A DNA stretch of 21,734 nt from CAYMUC01 sp964471865 (GTDB taxonomy: Bacteria; Actinomycetota; Acidimicrobiia; Acidimicrobiales; Ilumatobacteraceae): NCBI GenBank assembly GCA_964471865.1, contig CAYYHU010000030.1, positions 1 through 21,734 of the forward strand, written 5' to 3'. Below the pieces are notes generated by a model. It did not search any database, was not told the origin of the DNA, and saw only the letters and a list, made by a program, of their open reading frames with translations. Every line of letters begins with the position of its first letter. The stretch's first letter is position 1. Positions 14,702 through 21,186 of this stretch are shown here, in pieces. The translations under genes and the position numbers were made by a program.

Positions 14702-16011
14702 CGGGTTGGCTCCTCGGGAATGCCGTAGGCACGGGCGATGACCTGAAGGGGATGGACCGGAGTCGTTTCGGTCTGTTCGGAGATCGCCGTGTTGGCGAGG
14801 TGGCAGTCCCCTGCCACCACGTCTCCACCGGCCTTGGTGATCTCCTCACCGAGTTTGCGAGCCATGGGCAACGACAACTCGGCGTTCTCGGCTCGAAGGC
14901 CCCACATACCGTCGATACCACTGCATTGCTGCACCAGCTTGATCTTGGCGCCGGTCAGTTTCATCAGGTCCCGACTCTTGAGACCGATGTTCTGTGCTCG
15001 CAGGTGACAGGGCGTGTGGTACGTGACCTGGGCGGGAACCTGGCCCTCGAACTCGGTGTCGAGAGATGTGTCTTCGCCCTTGTGGACCTTCATCAGATAC
15101 TCGGCGGCGTCGTAGGTGTGCTTGGACACCAGTTCGGCATCGGGTCCACCGACGTAGTCGACGTAGTCCTTCTTCAACACGTAACTACAGGTGGGCTGAG
15201 GCACCACGATGTCGTTGCCTCGGCGAACGGTGTCGGCGAGGGCTTTGACGTTCTCGGTCGCGACCTTGGTGAAGGTCTTGACGTCTCCGCTGTGGAGATA
15301 CGGGGCGCCGCAACATGCCGTCGTATCAGCGAGAGTGCATTCGATGCCGTTGCGCTCGTAGACCTTGACGAGGTCGTGGCCGATCTGAGGCTGCTGGTAT
15401 TCGACGAGACAGGTGGGGAACACCGCGACCTGACCTTGTCGCTTACCGACTCGCAAGGCGGTACGGCGCTTGAACCACGTGGTGAAGCGGGTACGCGAGA
15501 ACGGCGGCAGAACGCGCTGGCTCGACACTCCCGCGGTCTTTTCGATCACCTTGCGCACGATCGTTCCCGGCTTGGCACCCATGGCCTTGTTCGCGATCGG
15601 AGCAGTGGTCGTCGCCACCTTGCCCAAGAGATCGGTATGACCCATGACGCCGGTGGTGATCTTCTTGCGAGCCGGAACCTGTCCATTGGCTCGGCGCATC
15701 GCGTCGGCGCGCAGCATGAGTCGGGGGAAGTCGAGTTCCCATTCGTGCTGGCCAGGGATGTAGGGGCAGTTGATGTAGCAGAGCTTGCACTGGAAGCACT
15801 CGTCGATGACCCGGTCTTGTTGAGCCGGGGTCAACTTGCCCGCATCTTGATCATCGTGGACGTCGATCATCTCGAACAGCGAGGGGAACGACGAGCAGAA
15901 CTTGAAGCACAGGCGACAGCCGTGGCACAGGTCGTAGACCCGCGTCAGTTCCTCGCGAACGTCGGCCTCATCGAGGTACTTGGGGTGATGGGGGTCGTAG
16001 GTGATGGTCAC
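14698..16011 (-). CDS. Fe-S oxidoreductase with two ferredoxin motifs and CCG domains
   Basis: 437 residues, related to GlpC/HdrD-type heterodisulfide-reductase subunits. N-terminal half: two 4Fe-4S motifs, CHGCRLCFKFC (Cys29, 32, 35, 39) and CFQCKLCYINCP (Cys72, 75, 78, 82). C-terminal half: two cysteine-rich CCG-like domains, with FPTCLVEYQQPQ...TTACCGAPYLHSGD...PQPTCSYVL and YHTPCHLRAQNIG...CSGIDGMWGL...AGDCHLAN. No membrane helix, so a soluble electron carrier is likely. I prefer the GTG at 16011, which has GAGG 6 nt upstream, over the GTG at 16047, which sits on a candidate -10 box. It is coupled to the DUF3501 gene. Substrate and redox partner unknown; rubrerythrin is the obvious candidate. 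Confidence 0.85.
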   Translation of the reverse strand: MTITYDPHHPKYLDEADVREELTRVYDLCHGCRLCFKFCSSFPSLFEMIDVHDDQDAGKLTPAQQDRVIDECFQCKLCYINCPYIPGQHEWELDFPRLMLRADAMRRANGQVPARKKITTGVMGHTDLLGKVATTTAPIANKAMGAKPGTIVRKVIEKTAGVSSQRVLPPFSRTRFTTWFKRRTALRVGKRQGQVAVFPTCLVEYQQPQIGHDLVKVYERNGIECTLADTTACCGAPYLHSGDVKTFTKVATENVKALADTVRRGNDIVVPQPTCSYVLKKDYVDYVGGPDAELVSKHTYDAAEYLMKVHKGEDTSLDTEFEGQVPAQVTYHTPCHLRAQNIGLKSRDLMKLTGAKIKLVQQCSGIDGMWGLRAENAELSLPMARKLGEEITKAGGDVVAGDCHLANTAISEQTETTPVHPLQVIARAYGIPEEPTR

Positions 16012-16017
16012 TGGAGT

Positions 16018-16021
16018 CCTC
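16018..16021 (-). promoter_or_regulatory. Ribosome-binding site deciding the Fe-S protein start
   Basis: GAGG on the minus strand, 6 nt before the GTG at 16011. The alternative GTG at 16047 has no spaced site. Confidence 0.55.
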
Positions 16022-16045
16022 AGCGGTTGCGGCGGGCGGTCGTCC

Positions 16046-16051
16046 ACCCTA
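16046..16051 (-). promoter_or_regulatory. Possible -10 box of the Fe-S protein / DUF3501 pair
   Basis: TAGGGT on the minus strand, giving a leader of about 28 nt that includes the GAGG site. No -35 recognised. It would let the pair be transcribed separately from rubrerythrin. Confidence 0.3.
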
Positions 16052-16270
16052 GAGGTCGACGAGGCAGGTGGGGGCGGGCACAGCGGGCGATGCAGTGTTG
16101 ATCACCGCCACGCTGCGTAGGGGTTCGAAAGCGTGGCTCCACAGGCGCACGCTTGGCAGCTCACACAGCACACGATCGGGTGTCGTCGCGACCGGCGCGG
16201 CTCGCCGACGAGCACGAGATCGTTCTGGCTCTCGGCGTTTGAATCGGATCACAGCTGCGTTGTACCCGCT

Positions 16271-16337
16271 CCACGATTCCCGTGGACCTCCACCGTGGTG
16301 TCACCACCGCGGTGGGGCCGACGCCGAGTCCCGGCGT
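16271..16337. other. Cluster of hairpins in the rubrerythrin / Fe-S protein spacer
   Basis: The 418-bp spacer (16012-16429) has no credible gene. Within it lie CCACG-ATTCC-CGTGG (16271-16285); a longer imperfect stem CCACCGTGGTG / CACCA-CCG-CGGTGG (16290-16315); and ACGCCG-AGTCC-CGGCGT (16321-16337), followed toward rubrerythrin by the terminator at 16377-16410. They may form a structured leader of the Fe-S protein transcript. Nothing else is seen in the rest of the spacer apart from the weak promoter at 16046. Confidence 0.5.
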
Positions 16338-16376
16338 GTCGTGTTCGCTCAGGCGACGACATGACCTGTGGCAACG

Positions 16377-16410
16377 TCCGGTGGGATCGGCGCATACCGA
16401 CCCCACCGGA
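16377..16410 (-). terminator. Terminator hairpin after rubrerythrin
   Basis: TCCGGTGGGATCGG, loop CGCATA, CCGACCCCACCGGA: a 14-bp stem with one mismatch, starting 19 nt after the rubrerythrin stop. No T-tract. It should end or attenuate the perR-rubrerythrin transcript before the Fe-S protein gene. Confidence 0.65.
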
Positions 16411-16429
16411 CATCACCTCATGAACGTGA

Positions 16430-16849
16430 TCAGGAGATGCTCTCGAGGCCCTGCTGGAACCGGCCAGCGTGGCTCTTCTCGGCGCGAGCCAGAGTCTCGA
16501 ACCAGTCGGCGATCTCGGCGAAGCCCTCATCGCGAGCGGTCTTGGCGAAGCCCGGGTACATCTGGGTGTACTCGTAGGTCTCGCCTGCGACCGAGGCCTT
16601 GAGGTTCTCTTCGGTGTCACCGATGGGCTCGCCGGTGGCGGGGTCACCGACGGCTGCGAGGTAGTCGAGGTGGCCGTGTGCGTGGCCGGTCTCGCCTTCG
16701 GCGACGGAACGGAACAGAGCGGCAACGTCGGGGTAGCCCTCGACATCGGCCTTCTGGGCGAACCACAGGTAACGGCGGTTGGCCTGGCTCTCGCCGGCGA
16801 ACGCCTCCTTCAGGTTCTCATGGGTCTTGGTGCCGTTGAGGTCAGCCAT
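16430..16849 (-). CDS. rbr: Rubrerythrin, ferritin-like domain only
   Basis: 139 residues forming one four-helix diiron domain. The two half-repeats each carry a carboxylate motif: ENLKEAFAGESQANRRY with EGETGHAHGH, then ENLKASVAGETYEYTQMY with ARAEKSHAGRF. These supply the Glu and His ligands of a diiron site that reduces hydrogen peroxide to water. The C-terminal rubredoxin domain of classical rubrerythrin (two CxxC motifs) is absent, and the protein has no cysteine, so electrons must come from another protein. The ATG at 16849 is fixed by AAGGAG 5 nt upstream (16855-16860). It lies 31 nt after the PerR-type gene, almost certainly in one transcript and under its control. Cytoplasmic. Confidence 0.93.
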   Translation of the reverse strand: MADLNGTKTHENLKEAFAGESQANRRYLWFAQKADVEGYPDVAALFRSVAEGETGHAHGHLDYLAAVGDPATGEPIGDTEENLKASVAGETYEYTQMYPGFAKTARDEGFAEIADWFETLARAEKSHAGRFQQGLESIS

Positions 16850-16854
16850 GGTTG

Positions 16855-16860
16855 CTCCTT
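16855..16860 (-). promoter_or_regulatory. Strong ribosome-binding site of rubrerythrin
   Basis: AAGGAG on the minus strand, 5 nt before the ATG. It is the best Shine-Dalgarno in the window, suggesting high expression, and it rules out the long upstream extension of the frame. Confidence 0.8.
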
Positions 16861-16880
16861 GGGTGTTGGGGTGGGGTGGA

Positions 16881-17315
16881 TCAGGACGCCGGGCGTCCCG
16901 ACTCCGTGGCGCACCGGGCACACTGGCCCCGGAACACCACTGAAGTACTGGTGGGTGCGAATCCCTCGACATCGTCGGGGAACAACGAGTCGAGACCTTC
17001 GAGATAGACGTCGCGGATCTCGCCGCAGTGTTCGCACACGGCATGATGATGGTCATCGACGTTGGGATCGAAACGGGAGGAACCCGAGCCCACGGCCACG
17101 ATCTGCAGCTCGCCCATGGCGGTGAGATCGTTCAGCGTCTGGTAGACGGTGCGCAGGGAGATGCCCGGCATCATGTCGCTCGCAGCGTGGAACAAAGCAT
17201 CGGCGCTCGGGTGTGATTCGTTGCCATGCAGCAGACGAAACAGCAATTGGCGTTGCGGCGTGACCTTGAGACCAGCGGTCCGAAACGCGGACGTCAACTC
17301 CTCGGGGGTCCTCAC
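16881..17315 (-). CDS. perR: Fur-family regulator, PerR type
   Basis: 144 residues. The N-terminal winged helix is present (TPQRQLLFRLLHGNESHPSADALF, SLRTVYQTLNDLTAMGEL). The C-terminal domain has the structural zinc site CEHC (Cys94, Cys97) and CARC (Cys132, Cys135). All five residues corresponding to the Fe/Mn peroxide-sensing site of B. subtilis PerR are present: His35, Asp83, His89, His91 and Asp102; the Asp at the last position is the PerR choice, where Fur has Glu. Oxidation of the His ligands by peroxide in that family releases DNA. It directly precedes rubrerythrin, the expected target. The GTG start lacks a ribosome-binding site and has TACGGT 8 nt upstream, so the transcript is probably leaderless. 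Fur or Zur remain possible but are less likely. Confidence 0.88.
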   Translation of the reverse strand: MRTPEELTSAFRTAGLKVTPQRQLLFRLLHGNESHPSADALFHAASDMMPGISLRTVYQTLNDLTAMGELQIVAVGSGSSRFDPNVDDHHHAVCEHCGEIRDVYLEGLDSLFPDDVEGFAPTSTSVVFRGQCARCATESGRPAS

Positions 17316-17323
17316 GGCTGCGG

Positions 17324-17353
17324 ACCGTACATTCCGTCCCAGAAGACTGCCAA
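17324..17353 (-). promoter_or_regulatory. Promoter of perR-rbr (leaderless)
   Basis: Minus strand: -35 TTGGCA (17353-17348), 18-nt spacer, -10 TACGGT (17329-17324), then 8 nt to the GTG. This is the best-formed of the leaderless promoters in the window. Confidence 0.55.
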
Positions 17354-17367
17354 CTCGTGCGAGGAAA

Positions 17368-17400
17368 CAATCTGAGCATTTCTTCAATCGATGCAGATTG
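17368..17400. promoter_or_regulatory. Inverted repeat, possible operator
   Basis: CAATCTG (17368-17374) and CAGATTG (17394-17400) form a perfect 7-bp inverted repeat 19 nt apart, just upstream of the perR -35 and within the divergent region shared with the FGGY kinase. It does not resemble the classical PerR or Fur box. Confidence 0.4.
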
Positions 17401-17490
17401 GACCCACAGAGCATCCGAGAGGCGGCGGGACTCAGGCTGGATACCCGAACCTCATGGTTCCGATCCTCGGGACCCAAGGGTCGGGACTCG

Positions 17491-17498
17491 TATACATT
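17491..17498 (+). promoter_or_regulatory. -10 region of the FGGY kinase gene
   Basis: TATACATT, containing TATACA and TACATT; transcription from here gives a leader of about 45 nt with GGAGA (17538-17542) 7 nt before the ATG. No -35 seen. Confidence 0.35.
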
Positions 17499-17549
17499 CG
17501 GCCTCGTGATGACGGGGATCTCAGCGCTTCAGCACCCGGAGATGACCCG

Positions 17550-18986
17550 ATGAGCGTGCTCGCGATCGATGTGGGAACCACCGGGGTTCGCAGCGCCATC
17601 GTGCGGCCCGACGCCCGTGTCGATCATCTCCTGTACCAGGCGCTCCCTCCCTCGACCCCCTCCCCCGGTCTCGTCGAGTTCGATCCCCATCGACTTGCCG
17701 ACACAGTGCTAGAACTCGCCCAGGCCACGTTGGATCGAGGTGGTCCGGTCACCAGTGTCGGAATCGCCACCCAACGGGCGTCCACCGTGGTCTGGGACCC
17801 GGAGACCGGCCGCGCCGTGGGACCGGGTCTGGGATGGCAGGACCTGCGAACGGTTCTCGAGTGCATCACCGCCCGGTCCGAACACGATCTGCACCTGGCA
17901 CCCAATCAGTCCGCAACCAAGATCCGTTGGCTTCTCGATCACGCCGGACCCGGTGCCTACAAGGTGGGAACGATCGACACCTGGTTGGCCTGGATCCTCA
18001 CCCAAGGCCAGGTGCATGTGACCGATCGCACCAATGCCGGGGTGACGGGGCTGTGTCTTCCCGATGTCTCAGCCTGGTCCTCCTCGGTGTGTGACACCTT
18101 GGAGATTCCTCTCGAGATCCTGCCCGAGATCGTGGACTCCTCGTCCCCCATTGGCATCGCGACGGCTCTCACCGGGTCTCCACCGTTGACGGCACTGGTG
18201 GGAGACCAGCAGGCGTCTCTGGTCGGACAGGGATGCATCACACCGGGTCGCGCCAAGGTCACCTTCGGCACCGGAGCGATGTTGGATCTCACCACCGACC
18301 GCGGTGCTCCCGCCCAGGCGCGGCGTCACCCCAACGGGACGATTCCGATCGTGACCTGGAGTCGGGGTGGCGAGATCACCTATGGCGCCGAGGCCGTCAT
18401 GTTGACCGCGGGAGCCTGCGTGGACTGGTTACGGGACGATCTCGGCCTGATCACCACCGCAAGCGAAAGCCACGAGGTCGCGTCTCGATGCGAGGACACC
18501 GACGGCGTCGTGTTCGTGCCCGCGCTCCTGGGAACCGCCACCCCAGACTGGGACTATGGAGCTCGGGGTGCGCTGTTCGGGATGACCCGAGGCACCGAGC
18601 GAACTCATATCGTGCGAGCCGTCCTCGAAGGCATCGCCCAGCGCAGCGCCGATCTGCTCGCTGCCGGTGAAGCCGATACGGGAGCCCGTGTCGAGGTTCT
18701 GCGCGTCGACGGTGGCATGAGCCGCAACCCGACCTTCGTCCAAGCGGTGGCCGACGCCACCCAACGCACCGTGGAAGTCTCACCCGTCGTCGAAGCCACC
18801 ACCCTGGGTGCCGCATTCCTGGCCGGTGTCGAAGCCCGGGTGTGGGCCGATCTCGACGAGACCGCATCAACCTGGTCACCTCTCGATGTTGTGACCCCGC
18901 AACGCCAACTCGACCGGGACCGGTGGCGCCGAGCCGTCCATGCTGCGAGTGGCTGGATCCCCGACCTGTCCGCACTCGACTTCTAG
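17550..18986 (+). CDS. FGGY-family carbohydrate kinase, substrate unknown
   Basis: 478 residues, clearly homologous to the glycerol kinase at 2040-3551: AIDVGTTGVR (5-14), GLGWQDLRT, SATK (121-124), GTIDTWLAW (140-148), VGDQQASLVGQG (217-228) with the catalytic-base Asp219, FGTGAM, PALLGTATPDWDYGARGALFGMTRGT and LRVDGGMSRNPTF. The glycerol-contacting residues are changed: the GlpK QRET motif is QRAS (Glu84 equivalent is Ala77) and DPYFSATK is APNQSATK (Tyr135 equivalent is Asn119, Phe136 equivalent is Gln120). It is therefore an active-looking kinase with an altered polyol or sugar pocket. The ATG at 17550 has GGAGA 7 nt upstream; a longer frame to 17391 exists but lacks such a site. It is divergent from perR and followed by the exported ferritin-like pair. 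Confidence 0.85.
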   Translation: MSVLAIDVGTTGVRSAIVRPDARVDHLLYQALPPSTPSPGLVEFDPHRLADTVLELAQATLDRGGPVTSVGIATQRASTVVWDPETGRAVGPGLGWQDLRTVLECITARSEHDLHLAPNQSATKIRWLLDHAGPGAYKVGTIDTWLAWILTQGQVHVTDRTNAGVTGLCLPDVSAWSSSVCDTLEIPLEILPEIVDSSSPIGIATALTGSPPLTALVGDQQASLVGQGCITPGRAKVTFGTGAMLDLTTDRGAPAQARRHPNGTIPIVTWSRGGEITYGAEAVMLTAGACVDWLRDDLGLITTASESHEVASRCEDTDGVVFVPALLGTATPDWDYGARGALFGMTRGTERTHIVRAVLEGIAQRSADLLAAGEADTGARVEVLRVDGGMSRNPTFVQAVADATQRTVEVSPVVEATTLGAAFLAGVEARVWADLDETASTWSPLDVVTPQRQLDRDRWRRAVHAASGWIPDLSALDF

Positions 18987-18989
18987 AAT
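18984..18989 (+). promoter_or_regulatory. Possible -10 box for ferritin-like pair
   Basis: TAGAAT, overlapping the stop codon of the kinase gene. It would give a leader of about 95 nt that contains both palindromes at 19027 and 19055. No -35 recognised. Confidence 0.3.
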
Positions 18990-19026
18990 TGCGAGGCCGT
19001 GCCCCGGCAAGGAAGGCTAGGGGATA

Positions 19027-19040
19027 CGACGGCGCCGTCG
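19027..19040. promoter_or_regulatory. 14-bp perfect palindrome, possible operator
   Basis: CGACGGCGCCGTCG in the 106-bp gap before the exported ferritin-like pair. Confidence 0.45.
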
Positions 19041-19054
19041 GGTCGAGCCGCATG

Positions 19055-19066
19055 CGGACCGGTCCG
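19055..19066. promoter_or_regulatory. 12-bp perfect palindrome, possible operator
   Basis: CGGACCGGTCCG, 27 bp centre-to-centre from the palindrome at 19027 and 26 nt before the GTG of the first ferritin-like gene. Confidence 0.4.
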
Positions 19067-19092
19067 ATCGAACACCGAAAGGATCACCCCTC

Positions 19093-19713
19093 GTGGACAC
19101 CATCGACCACGCTTCTCACCCGGGCGCGAGCCGCCGACGGTTCCTGGCCGCCGGCGCGGCGGGCGCTGCGGTGTCGGCTGCCCTTCCACTGCTGGGCCAG
19201 CAGGTTCACGCATCGAGCACCCCCGCAGCCGCTGTGACCGCGCGCCCGACGGCCGGTGACATCGAACTGCTGCGCCTCGCCCAACTCGCGGAGACCAGTG
19301 CCCGTGATCTCTACGAGATCGGAGCCAATGCTGCGACGGATCCCGTCATCGCGACGGTGATGGGCGTGATGGTCGAACATCACCGGGCCTACACCGAGGC
19401 CTTCTCGGCACTGCTCGGCCCCGAGGGGGCCTCGGGCCGAGCCGACGTTCTCATGGAACGTTTCGGGCTCGCCTTCGCCGACGCGGCTCAGGCTCCGGTG
19501 GCCGCAGCCGAACTCGAAGACGCTCTCGTGGCGACTCATACCGAACTGATCGGGGCTCTCGAGGAAACCGAGGGCGCTGAGCTCGTGGCCTCGATCCTGG
19601 TGATCGAGGCCCGCCATGCCACGGTGCTCAAACTTCTCAGCGGCGTCGAAGACATCGACGCGATGTTGTCCACCGTTGTTGGTCCCATCGACTTCGTCGA
19701 GGAGAACTCATGA
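19093..19713 (+). CDS. Tat-exported ferritin-like protein
   Basis: 206 residues. It begins with a twin-arginine signal peptide: SRRRFLAA (13-20), a hydrophobic AGAAGAAVSAALPLL stretch and a likely cleavage site after VHA (residue 40). The mature part is a four-helix bundle of the ferritin-like type (Ferritin_2/DUF4439-like): helix A with Glu67 in ETSARDLY, helix B with EHHRAY (95-100), helix C with Glu151, and helix D with IEARH (Glu172, His175). The helix B ligand pattern is not the usual ExxH, so a full diiron site is uncertain. Tat export would fit a cofactor-loaded protein acting outside the membrane. GTG start; AAAGGA (19078-19083) lies 9 nt upstream. Its stop overlaps the next gene (ATGA). 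Function unknown. Confidence 0.8.
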   Translation: MDTIDHASHPGASRRRFLAAGAAGAAVSAALPLLGQQVHASSTPAAAVTARPTAGDIELLRLAQLAETSARDLYEIGANAATDPVIATVMGVMVEHHRAYTEAFSALLGPEGASGRADVLMERFGLAFADAAQAPVAAAELEDALVATHTELIGALEETEGAELVASILVIEARHATVLKLLSGVEDIDAMLSTVVGPIDFVEENS

Positions 19714-20579
19714 CCACGAGCCAGTCCTTCGAACCCGTCGCATCCGGAGTCGATCGTCGTCAACTGCTGCGCTTTGGTGGGTTCGCCGCTCTCGGTGGGG
19801 TCGCTCTCGCCGCCTGCGGCACCGACGACACTGCCGGAACCGTGACCGTTCCACCCCGTCTCGGCGACGCTCCCCCGCCGTCCACACTGCCTCCGGCCGA
19901 TATCGACGACGTCGTCATCTTGCGGACTGCGACCTCCCTCGAATACAGCGCCATTTCCACCTACGACCTGGTGTTGAACAACTTCGCCGGGCTGTTCACC
20001 GGCCCCGCTGCGGCGCTGATCCCGGTGGTCGAGCGTCTGCGCGCCGACCATGTCCGCCATGCCGAAGCCGTGGCGAATCTGACCGTGGATGCCGGTGGTG
20101 AGGTGTATGCGTGTCCGAACGAACGCATCGCCTCGCAATACCTCGAGCCTGCGGTCGAATTGATCGTCGGTTCCGAGACCGCAGCGACGTTGGGAATTCC
20201 CATCTCCACCGAGCCGATCGCACCCAGCGACACCCCGTTGTTGGACCTCGTGGTTCTCGCCCAGGGACTCGAGTCACTGGCCGCCTCCACGTATCAGGGA
20301 GTCGTTCCGACCCTGAGCCGCCCGGCGTTGCGTCAAGCCGCGATGACCATCGCTGCCGACGAGGCCCGTCACGCGACGCTGCTGGTCTCGGCGGTCCTGC
20401 CCGACCAGATACTGCCCAACGAATCGAATCCGGTGGCGATGGTGCCATCGACGTTCGGTCAGCTCGGCCAGATCCCCGTACCCCTCGGTGTGCCGAACTC
20501 AGTGGGGAACAAGGCGGTGGTCAACCTGCAGACGCCGAGCCTCAACGCTCTCATCTACAGCTATCTGGGGGCCTGTTAG
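19710..20579 (+). CDS. Tat lipoprotein with ferritin-like domain
   Basis: 289 residues. The signal peptide is DRRQLLRFGGFAALGGVALAAC: twin Arg16-Arg17 and a lipobox LAAC with Cys36, so it is a Tat-exported lipoprotein. A Pro-rich linker (48-62) follows, then the helical bundle: helix A LEYSAISTY (Glu78), helix B ADHVRHAEA (Asp113, His114, His117), helix C GLESLAASTY (Glu188) and helix D DEARHATLL (Glu218, His221). Helices A and C share an E-x-x-A-x-x-x-Y pattern, showing the internal duplication of the fold. There is a Cys at 135 and another as the very last residue. The ATG overlaps the stop of the first ferritin-like gene (ATGA) with GAGGAG upstream, so the two are made together and probably form a complex at the cell surface. 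Family-level call only. Confidence 0.82.
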   Translation: MTTSQSFEPVASGVDRRQLLRFGGFAALGGVALAACGTDDTAGTVTVPPRLGDAPPPSTLPPADIDDVVILRTATSLEYSAISTYDLVLNNFAGLFTGPAAALIPVVERLRADHVRHAEAVANLTVDAGGEVYACPNERIASQYLEPAVELIVGSETAATLGIPISTEPIAPSDTPLLDLVVLAQGLESLAASTYQGVVPTLSRPALRQAAMTIAADEARHATLLVSAVLPDQILPNESNPVAMVPSTFGQLGQIPVPLGVPNSVGNKAVVNLQTPSLNALIYSYLGAC

Positions 20580-20628
20580 GACCGAGCCATTCGGGTCGGG
20601 GGTCGGTAGCGCTCTAGCACCCGCCCCC

Positions 20629-20634
20629 TACACT
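20629..20634 (+). promoter_or_regulatory. -10 box of rnpB
   Basis: TACACT, 4 nt before the first paired base of the RNase P RNA, consistent with a transcript start near 20639-20641. The -35 is not recognisable. Confidence 0.5.
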
Positions 20635-20638
20635 GAGC

Positions 20639-21016
<378 letters not shown>

Positions 21017-21036
21017 CCAGTCCTCTGACCTGGTGG

Positions 21037-21088
21037 TAGCGCGCCGAGATGCTCGTCTTTCACCCCATTGCGCGCATATCGCGCGCTA
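21037..21088. terminator. GC-rich inverted repeats after rnpB (possible terminator)
   Basis: TAGCGCGC (21037-21044) and GCGCGCTA (21081-21088) are complementary; a nested GCGCGC-ATATC-GCGCGC (21070-21086) competes for the same right arm. It starts 20 nt after rnpB. The rest of the 170-bp gap to the convergent gene shows nothing else. Confidence 0.35.
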
Positions 21089-21186
21089 CGCCACGATGAA
21101 TCCGGACCCCCCGTGGCGGGCGATCCAACTCGACGTGTCACCTCACCGTCGCTCTCACCGGGCGCTCAGGATGCCGAACCGGGCAC

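Noticed and set aside
16012..16047. Longer version of the Fe-S protein starting at GTG 16047
   Set aside because: No spaced ribosome-binding site, and this GTG overlaps a candidate -10 box; the GTG at 16011 has GAGG at good spacing.
14752..16101. A 449-codon open frame on the plus strand opposite the Fe-S protein gene
   Set aside because: Its translation has no recognisable motif, while the minus strand carries two perfect ferredoxin motifs and CCG domains. Long antisense frames are normal in high-GC DNA.
16119..16140. GGTTCGAA resembling a tRNA T-loop
   Set aside because: The flanking bases do not form a T-stem, and no acceptor, D or anticodon arm is present.
16850..17056. N-terminal extension of rubrerythrin to 208 residues
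   Set aside because: It would overlap the perR gene in another frame, and AAGGAG fixes the start at 16849.
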